Shown: piece after piece, positions 16,681 to 25,618 of the stretch
How the letters are laid out: each line of letters begins with the position of its first letter
How positions within the stretch are numbered: the first letter of the stretch is position 1
Source of the DNA: Sphingomonas sp. NFR04
GTDB taxonomy: Bacteria > Pseudomonadota > Alphaproteobacteria > Sphingomonadales > Sphingomonadaceae
NCBI RefSeq assembly: GCF_900114095.1
Contig: NZ_FORV01000012.1
Coordinates: 1-41,550 of the forward strand
Direction of reading: 5' to 3'
Length of the DNA stretch: 41,550 nt
Made by a program: the position numbers and the translations under genes
The notes under the pieces: generated by a model
Seen by the model: the letters and a program-made list of their open reading frames with translations, nothing else
Told to the model about the DNA's origin: nothing
Database searches by the model: none

Positions 16681-18057
16681 GTGGATCGACGCCCCAGGAA
16701 ATCAGCCAGGGACAACGCCAAGATGACGACGGGCACGCGACGCAATATCTTCGTCTTCCTCGGCGCTGCGGCAGTCGTACTCGCCGTGATTGCTTGGCGA
16801 ATGCTGGTCCTGCCGGCGCCGCTGGCGTTCGCGGGTGGCACGCAGGTGTCGCTATCTGCCTATCGGGGCGCATCTCCAGTCGGCGTACCGCCCGAACTGG
16901 CCGGCGCGGACGACCTGACCAAGGGCCGCTATCTCGCGTCGGCGGCCGATTGCGTAGCGTGCCACACCGCCAAGGGCGGGCAGCCCTATGCCGGCGGTCG
17001 CGCGTTCCGCCTGCCCTTCGGCACGCTCTACGCCCCCAACATCACGCCAGACCGGGAAACGGGCATCGGCTCCTGGACCGATGCGCAGTTTCTGCGTGCC
17101 ATGCACCAGGGCATTTCGCGCGATGGCTCGCGGCTCTATCCGGCCTTCCCCTACGCCTCCTATGCGCTGATGAGCGATGGCGATGTGCGGCTGATCCGAC
17201 GCTATCTGGCGACGGTACCGGCCGTGAAGCAGGCGAACCTGCCGAACAGCTTCACCTTCCCCTACAACCAGCGCTGGCTGATGGGATTCTGGTCGGCATT
17301 CTTCGTTCCCGGCGAGCCGTTCCGGCCGGTGGCGGAGCGCAGCGCCGTATGGAATCGCGGCGCCTATCTGGTCGAGGCTGCCGGCCATTGCGGCGAGTGC
17401 CACACCCCCCGCACGCTCGCCCAGGCAATGAACATGCGCGAGAAATTCGCCGGCGGCGTCGCGGAGGGCTGGAACGCGTACAACATCACCTCGGACGTGG
17501 CGCACGGGATCGGCGGATGGTCGCCCGAGCAGCTCGCCAGCTATATGAAGCAGGGCTATGCGAAAGGGCACGGCGTCGCGTCCGGGCCGATGGCCGAGGC
17601 GGTGGAGCGCAGCACCAGCAAGCTGACCGACAGCGACATCGCGGCGATGGTCACCTATCTGCGCTCGATCCCGGCACGCCCGTCCTCTGCGGCGGTGGCG
17701 ATCGCCAAGACCGCGAGCGGACCGGCCGTTGCCGACGCGGCCCTCGGCACGCCCGGCGCGCAGATCTTCGCCAGCGCCTGCGGCGGCTGCCACGCCTGGA
17801 ACGGTACCGGCGCGCTGGTCGGCGAGGCTCAGCTGGCCGGCAACCGCGCGGTCAACGATCGCACCGCCGCCAACGCCGCGCTGATGGTGCTGAACGGCAT
17901 GGGCCGCCCGGACCAGCCCCGCCGCTACATGCCCAGCTTCCGCGCAAGCTATTCCGACACGGAGATCGCCGCGGTCGTGAACTACGTCACCCACCGGTAC
18001 GGCGGCACACGCTCGACGCTGACCGCCGCGAAGGTCGGCGAGCTTCGCAAGGAATGA
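16681..18057 (+). CDS. Triheme cytochrome c (AdhB-like electron-transfer subunit)
   Basis: 458 residues from GTG 16681, with GGAG about 12 bp upstream; ATG 16723 is an alternative. An N-terminal membrane anchor or signal, IFVFLGAAAVVLAVIAW, is followed by three CXXCH haem sites in order: CVACH, CGECH and CGGCH. Distal methionines are plausible in MPSF and similar segments. This is the layout of cytochrome subunits of membrane alcohol and aldehyde dehydrogenases. Its divergent position beside the molybdenum hydroxylase suggests it takes electrons from that enzyme to the quinone or oxidase chain. Followed 67 bp later by the Old Yellow Enzyme gene. Confidence 0.92.
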   Translation: MDRRPRKSARDNAKMTTGTRRNIFVFLGAAAVVLAVIAWRMLVLPAPLAFAGGTQVSLSAYRGASPVGVPPELAGADDLTKGRYLASAADCVACHTAKGGQPYAGGRAFRLPFGTLYAPNITPDRETGIGSWTDAQFLRAMHQGISRDGSRLYPAFPYASYALMSDGDVRLIRRYLATVPAVKQANLPNSFTFPYNQRWLMGFWSAFFVPGEPFRPVAERSAVWNRGAYLVEAAGHCGECHTPRTLAQAMNMREKFAGGVAEGWNAYNITSDVAHGIGGWSPEQLASYMKQGYAKGHGVASGPMAEAVERSTSKLTDSDIAAMVTYLRSIPARPSSAAVAIAKTASGPAVADAALGTPGAQIFASACGGCHAWNGTGALVGEAQLAGNRAVNDRTAANAALMVLNGMGRPDQPRRYMPSFRASYSDTEIAAVVNYVTHRYGGTRSTLTAAKVGELRKE

Positions 18058-18124
18058 CCCGGATCGCCTTTGCCGACGCCGAACCGCGTCGCCGCCAATG
18101 TTACCCCCTGTAAGGACGCCCGCC

Positions 18125-19216
18125 ATGCCCTCCCTGTTCGACCCGCTCCAGCTCGGCGCGATCACTGCCCCCAACCGGATCTTCATGGCGCCCATGACCC
18201 GCGCGCGCGGAACGCGGGACCACGTCCCCACCGAGATCATGGTCGACTATTACCGTGCACGTGCGGACGCCGGGCTCATCCTCACCGAGGCAGTCGGCAT
18301 CAGCCGCGAGGGGCTCGGCTGGCCCTATGCGACCGGGCTGTGGACACCGGAACAGATCGCCGGATGGCGCAAGATCACCGATGCCGTGCATGATGCCGGC
18401 GGCAGGATCATGGTGCAGCTCTGGCACATGGGCCGCGCGGTGCATTCGAGCTTTCTGGGCGGCCAGCCGCCGGTGTCCGCCTCGGCGACGACCGCCCCCG
18501 GCCACGCCCATACCTATGACGGCCGCCAGCCCTATGACGAAGCGGCGCCGCTGCGGCTGGACGAGATCCCGCGGATCCTCGGCGATTTCCATCATAGCGC
18601 GCGGAACGCCATCGAAGCAGGCTTTGACGGCGCGCAGATCCACGCCGCCAACGGCTATCTGATCGATCAATTCCTCCGCGACAGCGCCAACCATCGCGAC
18701 GATGCCTATGGCGGCTCGATCCCGAACCGCCTCCGCCTGCTGCGCGAAGCGACGGTCGCGGTAGCGGACGCAATCGGCGCCGATCGCACCGGCGTTCGCC
18801 TCTCGCCCAATGGCGAGACGCAGGGCGTGCGCGACAGCGATCCGCTCCCGCTGTTCACCGCCGCGCTGGAGATGCTGTCAGGACTCGGCATCGGCCATGT
18901 CGAGCTGCGCGAGCCGCCGGTCCATGGATCGTTCGGCGTCGGGGAAACCGCTCCCCTCGCCGACCAGCTGCGCCCCCATTTCAACGGCCCGCTGCTGCTC
19001 AACTCGGACTTCGATGCGGCGCAGGCGCAGGCCGCACTCGACGCCGGCACCGGTGATGCGGTGACGTTCGGCCGGCCCTTCATCTCGAACCCCGATTTCG
19101 TCCATCGGGTGCGCGACGGCACGCCGCTGGCGCCGGGCGACGTGGCGACGTGGTTCACGCAGGGGAGCGAGGGCTACACCGATTATCCCGCAGCGACGGT
19201 GCAAGCGGCCGGGTAA
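18125..19216 (+). CDS. Old Yellow Enzyme family alkene reductase (FMN)
   Basis: 363 residues from ATG 18125, with AAGGA 9 bp upstream. It is a TIM-barrel flavoprotein with the N-terminal FMN-site motif NRIFMAPMTRAR, VQLWHMGR, the substrate-binding pair in HAANGYLIDQFL, the conserved SANHRDDAYGG, and the phosphate-binding FGRPFISNPD. The family reduces the C=C bond of enals, enones and nitro compounds with NADPH. Probably co-transcribed with the cytochrome c gene. It fits a general electrophile-detoxification theme with the neighbouring genes. Confidence 0.94.
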   Translation: MPSLFDPLQLGAITAPNRIFMAPMTRARGTRDHVPTEIMVDYYRARADAGLILTEAVGISREGLGWPYATGLWTPEQIAGWRKITDAVHDAGGRIMVQLWHMGRAVHSSFLGGQPPVSASATTAPGHAHTYDGRQPYDEAAPLRLDEIPRILGDFHHSARNAIEAGFDGAQIHAANGYLIDQFLRDSANHRDDAYGGSIPNRLRLLREATVAVADAIGADRTGVRLSPNGETQGVRDSDPLPLFTAALEMLSGLGIGHVELREPPVHGSFGVGETAPLADQLRPHFNGPLLLNSDFDAAQAQAALDAGTGDAVTFGRPFISNPDFVHRVRDGTPLAPGDVATWFTQGSEGYTDYPAATVQAAG

Positions 19217-19241
19217 GGCCGCCGGCAAGCCCGCGGCAAGC

Positions 19242-20129
19242 TTAGCGCGCCCGCCTGCGCCAGGCGCCGGGCGCGACCCCGGCCCATTTGGTGAAGGTTC
19301 TGGTAAAATGACTCTGGTCGGAAAAGCCGCTGCGTATCGCGATGTCCACCAGCGGCAGGTCCGACGCGCGCAAGAGGATCATCGCCTGCTCGACGCGGTA
19401 GCGCAGCAGCCAGGCGCTGGGCGACACGCCCGTCGCGACCTTGAACCCGCGCGAGAAGTGGCTCGGCAGCGTGCCGATCTCGCGCGCGACATCGGCCATC
19501 GACGGCGTTGCAGTCAGGTCGGCGGAGAGCAGTTCCTTGGCCCGGGCCAGCTGCCGCGGGTCGAGCCCGCCGCGCGGGTCGGGCGACAGGCGCCGCATGC
19601 CGCCATAGGCCGCCGCGACATGGGCCAGCATCGCCTGCAGCAGGTGATCGGAGACCAGCGGCGCCACCGCGTCGGGATGGTGGAGCGCGCGAAGGAAGCT
19701 GGTGGTCAGGGCAGCGAACATCGGGTCGCGGGTCTCCCAGGGGTCGGGCACCGCCAGCGTCCGGACGGGCGCTGCGCCGGCCTGCTCCGCAAGCGCCGCC
19801 AGCGCCTGGCGCGGGATGCTGACATGCAGATTGTCGAAACCGCTCTCGAAGCGGCTGTTCGCCCCGCCCGCCAGGTCGACGATCTGCAGCGTTCCCTTTG
19901 CGGTAGGCGCCACGCGCGAATAGCCGTCGTCGTTCCAGAAATCATGGGCGGGCATGTCGGCCAGTCGGTATACCAGCGCGAAGCCGTCCTCCGGCGCGGC
20001 GCCGAAAAGCGCGTCGGGATCATAGTGCTGGGAAGAGACATGGCTGACGGTTACCATCGCACCGGACAGGCTGCTCACCAGCCGCCGGGGGTGCTCCGCA
20101 AAGACATCCAGATCGGGTTGCTGCGCCAT
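19242..20129 (-). CDS. AraC-family regulator, paralogue 1 of 3
   Basis: 295 residues. The N-terminal 180-residue sensor domain has the hallmarks HDFWNDDG, LQIVDLAGG and VSIPRQALAALAEQ, shared with the regulators at 20222 and 32653. The C-terminal double helix-turn-helix has the signature GFSDQSHFTRTFTKWAGVAPGAW. The ligand is unknown. It diverges from paralogue 2 with a 92-bp gap and no copy of the CATACGCGCGTATG motif. Confidence 0.92.
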   Translation of the reverse strand: MAQQPDLDVFAEHPRRLVSSLSGAMVTVSHVSSQHYDPDALFGAAPEDGFALVYRLADMPAHDFWNDDGYSRVAPTAKGTLQIVDLAGGANSRFESGFDNLHVSIPRQALAALAEQAGAAPVRTLAVPDPWETRDPMFAALTTSFLRALHHPDAVAPLVSDHLLQAMLAHVAAAYGGMRRLSPDPRGGLDPRQLARAKELLSADLTATPSMADVAREIGTLPSHFSRGFKVATGVSPSAWLLRYRVEQAMILLRASDLPLVDIAIRSGFSDQSHFTRTFTKWAGVAPGAWRRRAR

Positions 20130-20221
20130 TATGCCGGTGGCCCCCTATATGTTTCATTGCTCCGCGCCGGCAGCCGTGCGGTGGCGGACCAAAACACGGC
20201 GATTAGGAGGTCGAAGGGACG

Positions 20222-21109
20222 ATGAAGCGATCCGCCGCGGTCGATATCTACAAGGATCATGACGAAGCCCGGTCGACGACGATCGGGTCGGCGACGCTGG
20301 TCGCCAGCCACACGCGCGGCGCGACCCTGGGTCCCGATGCGGAAATCCATGCGGCGCCGCAGGAAAGCTTCTCCCTCATCTACCTGTTCGATCCGCTCCC
20401 GTCGCACGAGTTCTGGTCGGACGAGGGGCATATCAACGTACCCGATCTGCCGCGCGGCTCGATGCACATCATGGACCTGCGGCCCAGCGGCAACGCCCGC
20501 TTCCACTCGTCGTTCGACACGATGAACATCGCCATCCCGCGCAGTGCCCTCGACACACTGGCGGAGCAGATCGGCACCGGCGCGCCCAAGGATTTGCGCG
20601 TCCCCCAGGCGTGGGACTGGCGCGATCCGATCATGGACGGCATGCAGGCCGCCATCGCCCAGTCGATTGCGGCCGGGGGCGAGGTGGACAATCTGGTCTT
20701 CGACCATCTGCTCATGGCGCTGCTGACCCATGTCGCGGTGACATATGGCGAGATGCGGATGCCGTCGCCCGGCATGCGCGGGGCGCTGTCCGGCGCCCAG
20801 CTCCGGCACGCGCAGGAAGCGATTCTGGAGAGTCTCGAGAACCCCGTGGCGCTGGCAGAGATCGCCCGCCGATGCGATCTTTCGCCCAGCCATTTCTCGA
20901 GGGCATTCAGGCTGGCGACCGGCAAGACGCCCAGCGAATGGCGCATGGACCGCCGGCTCGATCGCGCACAGAAGCTGCTGCGCGGCGACGAGCATTCGAT
21001 CGCGGAGATCGCCCTGCTTTCCGGCTTTGCCGACCAGAGTCACTTCACCCGGGCCTTTTCCCGACACATCGGCCAGTCACCCGCCAACTGGGCACGTCGA
21101 CGCCGCTGA
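20222..21109 (+). CDS. AraC-family regulator, paralogue 2 of 3
   Basis: 295 residues with the same domain plan as the divergent neighbour: HEFWSDEG, MHIMDLRPSG, IAIPRSALDTLAEQIG, then the helix-turn-helix region ending GFADQSHFTRAFSRHIGQSP. AGGAGG lies upstream of the start. Its 3' end overlaps the convergent MFS gene by 33 bp, so the two mRNAs are antisense at their ends. Head-to-head paralogues suggest tandem-inversion duplication and possible cross-regulation. Confidence 0.92.
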   Translation: MKRSAAVDIYKDHDEARSTTIGSATLVASHTRGATLGPDAEIHAAPQESFSLIYLFDPLPSHEFWSDEGHINVPDLPRGSMHIMDLRPSGNARFHSSFDTMNIAIPRSALDTLAEQIGTGAPKDLRVPQAWDWRDPIMDGMQAAIAQSIAAGGEVDNLVFDHLLMALLTHVAVTYGEMRMPSPGMRGALSGAQLRHAQEAILESLENPVALAEIARRCDLSPSHFSRAFRLATGKTPSEWRMDRRLDRAQKLLRGDEHSIAEIALLSGFADQSHFTRAFSRHIGQSPANWARRRR

Positions 21110-22729
21110 GAGCGGCAGGTGCGCCGCCAAGGTGCGGCCCGGCGCGATCAGGTGACGCACGCGCGGTGGATCGGCGTCGCGGTGAAATGCCGTGACTCTC
21201 GCCTGGACCGGCACATCGTCCTGGGTGCGCCGCTCGTGCTGGCGCAGATGTTCCAGCCAGCTTGCGACCAGGAAATATTCGACCATGGTGCCGGGCGCAC
21301 TCGTGTCTTCGAACAAGCCCCATTGATAGGCGCCGTCGCGGCGGCGTGCACGCTCGAGCAGGCGCATCGCGTCCGCGAAGGCGCCGCGCTGCTCAGGATC
21401 GATGCGATATTCGACCGTGATCATCACCGGCCCCCGGTCCGCCGGATCGTCGAGCCGCACCACCGGCATCTGCCAGTCCAGCGATGGCTCCAGATCCATG
21501 CGGCCGGCCAGCGGGAAGATCCATGCCAGCGGCAGCGACGCAAGCAGGCCCAGCGCGGCGGCAGCGATTGCGAGCGCGGTGCCGGTATAGGATGCCAGGC
21601 TGCCCCATAGCAGCGCCCCGGCCGCCAGCGCGCCCTGGAAGAAGACGAGATAGATGGCCAGCGACCGCGCGCGGACCCAGCCCGCCGTCGCGCTCTGGGC
21701 GGCGCCGTTCAACGTCGACACGATGATGATCCACGCGGCACCCGCCACCGCCATCGCGCCGAGCGCCGGCAGCAGGCTGCGCGAAAAGGCCAGGCCGAGC
21801 ATCGCCGCGCCCAGAACCGCCGCAGAGGCGGTCAGGAGCCGATCGGGCGTGATGCCCGCCAGAAGGCGCTTCATGACGAACGCCGCGGCCAGCGCGCCGA
21901 TCCCCATTGCGCCGAGCAGCAGCCCATATTGGTCCGCGCGCAGCCCGAGCGTCCGCCGACCGATGAGCGGCAGCAGCGCCAGCAAGGCACTGGCGAACAG
22001 GAACAACACGAAGGTCCGGACCAGCACGGCCCTGAGCAGCGGTGCGCCGCGCACATAGCGGAGGCCGGCCAGCATGGCGCTTACGAAATGCTCCGGCGGG
22101 AGCTTCGAGGGCGTGACACGGCGGTCCCACCGGAAAAGGACCATGGCGACGCTCGCAGTGAGCATCGCGTTCGCCGCGAACACCGCCGCCGGGCCGAAGG
22201 CGGCGATCGTCAGGCCGCCCAGCGCAGGCCCGATCGTCCGCGCGATGTTCACGCCGATGCTGTTGAGCGCGATCGCGCGCGGCATGATGTCCCGATCCAC
22301 CAGTTCGGGCGTGATCGCCTGGAAAGCCGGACCGCTGAGGCCCGCAGCGAAGCCGAGCGTCGCTTCGATGCAGAGCAGCGTCAGCGCGTCGGTGAGCCCG
22401 GCCCAGGTCAGCACGGCCAGAGCAGCGGCAGCACCGACGGCGAGGATCTGGGACAGGATCAGCAGCTTCCGCCGATCGACCATATCGGCGAGCGCACCGG
22501 CCGGCAGCGCGAAGACGAAGATCGGCAGCGTCGTCGCCGCCTGGATCAAGGCGACGAGAAGCGGGCTGGAGGTGAGCGACGTCATCAGCCAGCCCGAGCC
22601 CGCGTCCTGCATCCAGGTGCCGACGTTCGACGCGATGCTGGCGATCCACAACGCCCGGAATAGGGGGTTGGCCAGCGGTCCGGGCCGTTTGTCGTCCACC
22701 GTGACTGAAGCCTTTTCCGCCATTATCAT
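21077..22729 (-). CDS. MFS exporter (MFS_3/EntS-like) with C-terminal ABM-like domain
   Basis: 550 residues. The N-terminal 400 residues hold about 11-12 transmembrane helices. The loop GALADMVDRRKLLI, NSIGVNIARTIGPALGG and RRTLGLRADQYGLLLGAMG are typical of the MFS_3 (DUF894) efflux group. The last 130 residues are soluble and look like the ferredoxin-like domain this group carries (ITVEYRIDPEQRGAFADAM...YQWGLFED...VEYFLVASWLEHLRQHER). Probably a drug or metabolite exporter. It starts 33 bp after the isochorismatase-fold gene, so the two form an operon headed by site G. Confidence 0.9.
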   Translation of the reverse strand: MIMAEKASVTVDDKRPGPLANPLFRALWIASIASNVGTWMQDAGSGWLMTSLTSSPLLVALIQAATTLPIFVFALPAGALADMVDRRKLLILSQILAVGAAAALAVLTWAGLTDALTLLCIEATLGFAAGLSGPAFQAITPELVDRDIMPRAIALNSIGVNIARTIGPALGGLTIAAFGPAAVFAANAMLTASVAMVLFRWDRRVTPSKLPPEHFVSAMLAGLRYVRGAPLLRAVLVRTFVLFLFASALLALLPLIGRRTLGLRADQYGLLLGAMGIGALAAAFVMKRLLAGITPDRLLTASAAVLGAAMLGLAFSRSLLPALGAMAVAGAAWIIIVSTLNGAAQSATAGWVRARSLAIYLVFFQGALAAGALLWGSLASYTGTALAIAAAALGLLASLPLAWIFPLAGRMDLEPSLDWQMPVVRLDDPADRGPVMITVEYRIDPEQRGAFADAMRLLERARRRDGAYQWGLFEDTSAPGTMVEYFLVASWLEHLRQHERRTQDDVPVQARVTAFHRDADPPRVRHLIAPGRTLAAHLPLSAASTCPVGG

Positions 22730-22762
22730 ACTCCAGCGGGAATTTTCGGCGGCGCGCCCGGC

Positions 22763-23500
22763 TTATCGCAGGTTGCGCTTCTTGAGCTCGGTCAGATACC
22801 AGATGATGATCGGCTTGGCCTTCTCGGCCTCGAGCGATCCCCAGTCGCGGAACAGTTCGGCGCTGAGGCCCAGCACCGAATTCGGGATCGAGCCGGCCTG
22901 CGTGATCCGGGCGATCGCCGCCTTGTGCGAAACGGGCGACTGGCCGCCGACCATGTCTTCGACGAACATCGTCTCATAGCCTTCCTTGATCGCGTCCACG
23001 ACCGGAAACGCCAGACAGACTTCGGTGAACAGCGCGGCGAAGATCAGCCGCTTCTTGCCGGTAGCCTTCACCGCGGCGAGAAAGCCCGGATGCTCCCAGG
23101 CGTCCATCGTCCCGCGGTCAATCGCCTTCACGCCGGGCAGCTCGGCGGCGATCGCCGGGGCGGTGGGGGAGTTGACGCCGAGTTCGACGCCGACCGACGT
23201 CAGCACGATCGGGATGTTGAGCGCCTTGGCGATGCGGATCATGTAGATCGTGTTCAGCTGGATCATGTCCGCCGGCGTTTCCGATCGGATCGCCGCCAGC
23301 ATTTCCGGCTGATAGTCGATGATCAGCAACGCGACCTGGTCGTGATTCCATACCGCATTCTGCTTCGATGGCGGCTGCGACCTGTGGGCTTGCGCGCCGG
23401 CCGCCGAAGCGCCTGCATGTGCGACAGCCGGTGCCGCGAGCGCAGCGCCTGCGGCCGCCATCGACAACATGGTGCGGCGGTTCATCTCGATCGTTTCCAT
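22763..23500 (-). CDS. Exported isochorismatase-fold cysteine hydrolase (YcaC-like)
   Basis: 245 residues from ATG 23500 (GGGGAG upstream). An N-terminal twin-arginine-like signal (MNRRTMLSMAAAGAALAAPAVAHA) marks it as exported. The catalytic pieces of the isochorismatase fold are present: aspartate in LLIIDYQ, and the nucleophilic cysteine in FTEVCLAFP. These enzymes hydrolyse small amides or imides; the substrate is unknown. It is a paralogue of the unsignalled protein at 25619. Site G lies 95 bp upstream and the MFS exporter follows in the same operon. Confidence 0.9.
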   Translation of the reverse strand: METIEMNRRTMLSMAAAGAALAAPAVAHAGASAAGAQAHRSQPPSKQNAVWNHDQVALLIIDYQPEMLAAIRSETPADMIQLNTIYMIRIAKALNIPIVLTSVGVELGVNSPTAPAIAAELPGVKAIDRGTMDAWEHPGFLAAVKATGKKRLIFAALFTEVCLAFPVVDAIKEGYETMFVEDMVGGQSPVSHKAAIARITQAGSIPNSVLGLSAELFRDWGSLEAEKAKPIIIWYLTELKKRNLR

Positions 23501-23594
23501 GGCAGGCTCTCCCCAATGCGGCGCACCGCGCCCCGTTTCCCGTGGTTTTTCAGATCGTTCGGTCCGACGAAATTGCCCGCGGAGATGCCTGCGC

Positions 23595-23608
23595 CATACG
23601 CATGTATA
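23595..23608. promoter_or_regulatory. Palindrome site G (CATACGCATGTATA)
   Basis: Two mismatches from the consensus core. It lies between the epoxide hydrolase stop and the isochorismatase start (95 bp), which implies the isochorismatase-MFS unit has its own promoter. It is flanked by AGGCTGAC, which resembles the flank of sites C and K. Confidence 0.65.
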
Positions 23609-23665
23609 AGGCTGACGGACCTGACGCGGGGACACGGGTCGATGCCACGCGCGTTCAGCGCGACC

Positions 23666-24961
23666 TCACGCCTTCTCGCGGATGCTCCTGAACGCGCTCC
23701 GCAATTCCGCCGTGAACAGCTGCGGTTGCTCGAATGCGGCGAAGTGGCCGCCGCGGTCTACCTCGTTCCAGTAGAACAGGTTCGGCCAGTGTTCCTGCGC
23801 CCAGGCCTTGGGCGCGCGATAGATGTCCTTCGGGAAGATCGTCGCGGCCATCGGCAGGGTGATGCGACCGCCATCATAGCTGTGGGTCGCATTCTCCCAA
23901 TAGATGCGCGCGGACGAGGCCGCCGTATCGGTGAACCAGTAAAGAGAGATGTTATCCAGCATCTCGTCCATCGTCAGCGCATCCTCGGGCGCGCCGCGAT
24001 TGTCCGTCCAGGCCTGGAATTTCTCGTAGATCCAGGTGGCCTGCCCGACCGGGGAGTCCGCCAGGCCATAGCCGATCGTTTGCGGCCGCGTGGCCTGTTC
24101 CTTGTAATATCCCGATTGATCGGCGACGAACCGGGCAGCGGCGGCCATCGCCGCCGCCTCGCTGTCGCTCGGCTTTTCCGGAAACTTGGCGGGGAAGACG
24201 AAGGGCCAGTTGACGTGCGCAGCCACCAGCCCTTCCGGGGGATTGCGTCCCAGCGCATGGGTCACGCCCGAGCCCCAGTCACCGCCCTGGGCGACCCATT
24301 TGCGATAGCCCAGCCGCCGCATCAGCACGCCCCAGGCAGCAGCGGTGCGATCGACATTCCAGCCGGTCTGCGTCGGCTTGTCTGACCATCCGAAGCCCGG
24401 CAGCGAGGGAATGACGACGTGAAACGCGTCTTCCGCGCGCCCGCCATGGTTCGTCGGGTCGGACAACGGCGCGATGACCTTCAGGAATTCGACGATCGAG
24501 CCCGGCCAGCCATGCGTCAGGATGATCGGCAACGCATCTTCGTGCTTCGAGCGGGCGTGGAGGAAGTGGATGCCGAGCCCGTCGATCTGCGTGCGATATT
24601 GCGGGAAGGCGTTCAGCCGCTGCTCGAAGCGGCGCCAGTCATAGCGTTCGCGCCAATGGCGTACCAGACGGGTTGCCTGCTCCAGCGGGACGCCTTGGCT
24701 CCAGCCGGGCACCGTCTCCCGATCGGGGTAGCGGGTCATGCGAAGACGCAGATGCAAATCGTCGATGGCGACCTGCGGCACCGCGACCTTGAAAGGCGTG
24801 ATGTCCTCGTCCGCGGGCGGCATAGGCGCGGCTGCAAACGCATCCGGACCGTGCAGGACGGCACTCCCGAACGCGGCCGCAGCCACGCTGCCGAACGCGC
24901 CACGCAACGCGGCGCGGCGCGACGTGCCGTTCGTCGAACTTTCGATTGCAGGCTTTTCCAT
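23666..24961 (-). CDS. Exported epoxide hydrolase (EHN + alpha/beta hydrolase), copy 1
   Basis: 431 residues from ATG 24961, with GGAGG upstream. A twin-arginine signal (SRRAALRGAFGSVAAAAFG) is followed by the epoxide-hydrolase N-terminal domain (ITPFKVAVPQVAIDDLHLRL...) and the hydrolase domain. Motifs: oxyanion HGWPGS, nucleophile aspartate in GGDWGS, histidine in RGGHFAAFEQ. This is the microsomal/juvenile-hormone-type family, which opens epoxides to diols through an Asp-ester intermediate. Export by Tat to the periplasm is unusual for a detoxification enzyme. Shares much of its sequence with copy 2 at 31263. Divergent from the SnoaL operon across site H. Confidence 0.93.
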   Translation of the reverse strand: MEKPAIESSTNGTSRRAALRGAFGSVAAAAFGSAVLHGPDAFAAAPMPPADEDITPFKVAVPQVAIDDLHLRLRMTRYPDRETVPGWSQGVPLEQATRLVRHWRERYDWRRFEQRLNAFPQYRTQIDGLGIHFLHARSKHEDALPIILTHGWPGSIVEFLKVIAPLSDPTNHGGRAEDAFHVVIPSLPGFGWSDKPTQTGWNVDRTAAAWGVLMRRLGYRKWVAQGGDWGSGVTHALGRNPPEGLVAAHVNWPFVFPAKFPEKPSDSEAAAMAAAARFVADQSGYYKEQATRPQTIGYGLADSPVGQATWIYEKFQAWTDNRGAPEDALTMDEMLDNISLYWFTDTAASSARIYWENATHSYDGGRITLPMAATIFPKDIYRAPKAWAQEHWPNLFYWNEVDRGGHFAAFEQPQLFTAELRSAFRSIREKA

Positions 24962-25031
24962 CTTTTCCTCCGGCGATTGCCGTTGGTGCGCGCCTTTGCC
25001 GATCCTTCCCATTCTACGCCGAGGTAAGCGG

Positions 25032-25049
25032 CTCATCCTCGTGTATGAG
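25032..25049. promoter_or_regulatory. Palindrome site H (CTCATCCTCGTGTATGAG)
   Basis: An 18-bp imperfect inverted repeat whose right half, CTCGTGTATGAG, matches the CTCGCGTATRA core of sites C and K. It lies between the divergent epoxide hydrolase (73 bp) and SnoaL operon (92 bp). Confidence 0.65.
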
Positions 25050-25140
25050 TTGAGCGTCGAAGTCGCACGGATAGGGTAGTGCGCTGCAGTAACTAGCGTC
25101 GGCAGTGCCGACGGCCCGTCATCAGAAAAGGCAAGTCACC

Positions 25141-25509
25141 ATGTCCGAGCCGCTCGAGGTCACGCTTCTCAACGCCAGCATCGCCCGCGTCTGGAACGAG
25201 CGCGACGACGCTGTACGCCTCGCGGCCATCGCCGACATCTACCATCCGGACGCGACGATCTTCGAGCCTACGCGGCAAGTGACGGGCCACCAGGCGATTT
25301 CGGATGTCGTCGCCGGCGTGCTGCGCGACATGCCCGAAGGCTTCCGCTTCGAAGAGACCGTCCCGACGCTGGGGCATCACGGCGTCGCCCTCGCGCGGTG
25401 GCAGGGTGGCACGCCGGACAAGGTGATCGTCAGCGGCGCCGATGCCGCGAAGATCGCCGACGGCAAGCTGATCGAGCATTATTTCTTCTTCGACGCCCCG
25501 CCCGCCTGA
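25141..25509 (+). CDS. SnoaL/NTF2-like small protein
   Basis: 122 residues, the size of an NTF2-fold SnoaL-like domain. Diagnostic stretches are IADIYHPDATIFEP, VTGHQAISDVVAGVL and GKLIEHYFFFD, which line the cone-shaped pocket in this family. Members are polyketide cyclases, isomerases or binding proteins; no function can be assigned from sequence. First gene of a probable operon with the YcaC-like hydrolase, pirin and porin. Site H lies upstream. A short hairpin with an 8-bp stem (25498-25517) overlaps its stop. Confidence 0.85.
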   Translation: MSEPLEVTLLNASIARVWNERDDAVRLAAIADIYHPDATIFEPTRQVTGHQAISDVVAGVLRDMPEGFRFEETVPTLGHHGVALARWQGGTPDKVIVSGADAAKIADGKLIEHYFFFDAPPA

Positions 25510-25618
25510 GCGGGCGGCTCATGCCTGGGTATGACGGCAATTACCCGAGGTACAAAGGACGCCAGCCGGTTCCAATGCCAGTAAGCCTCTCATTAGAAAC
25601 GTGAATGAGGATACTGCC

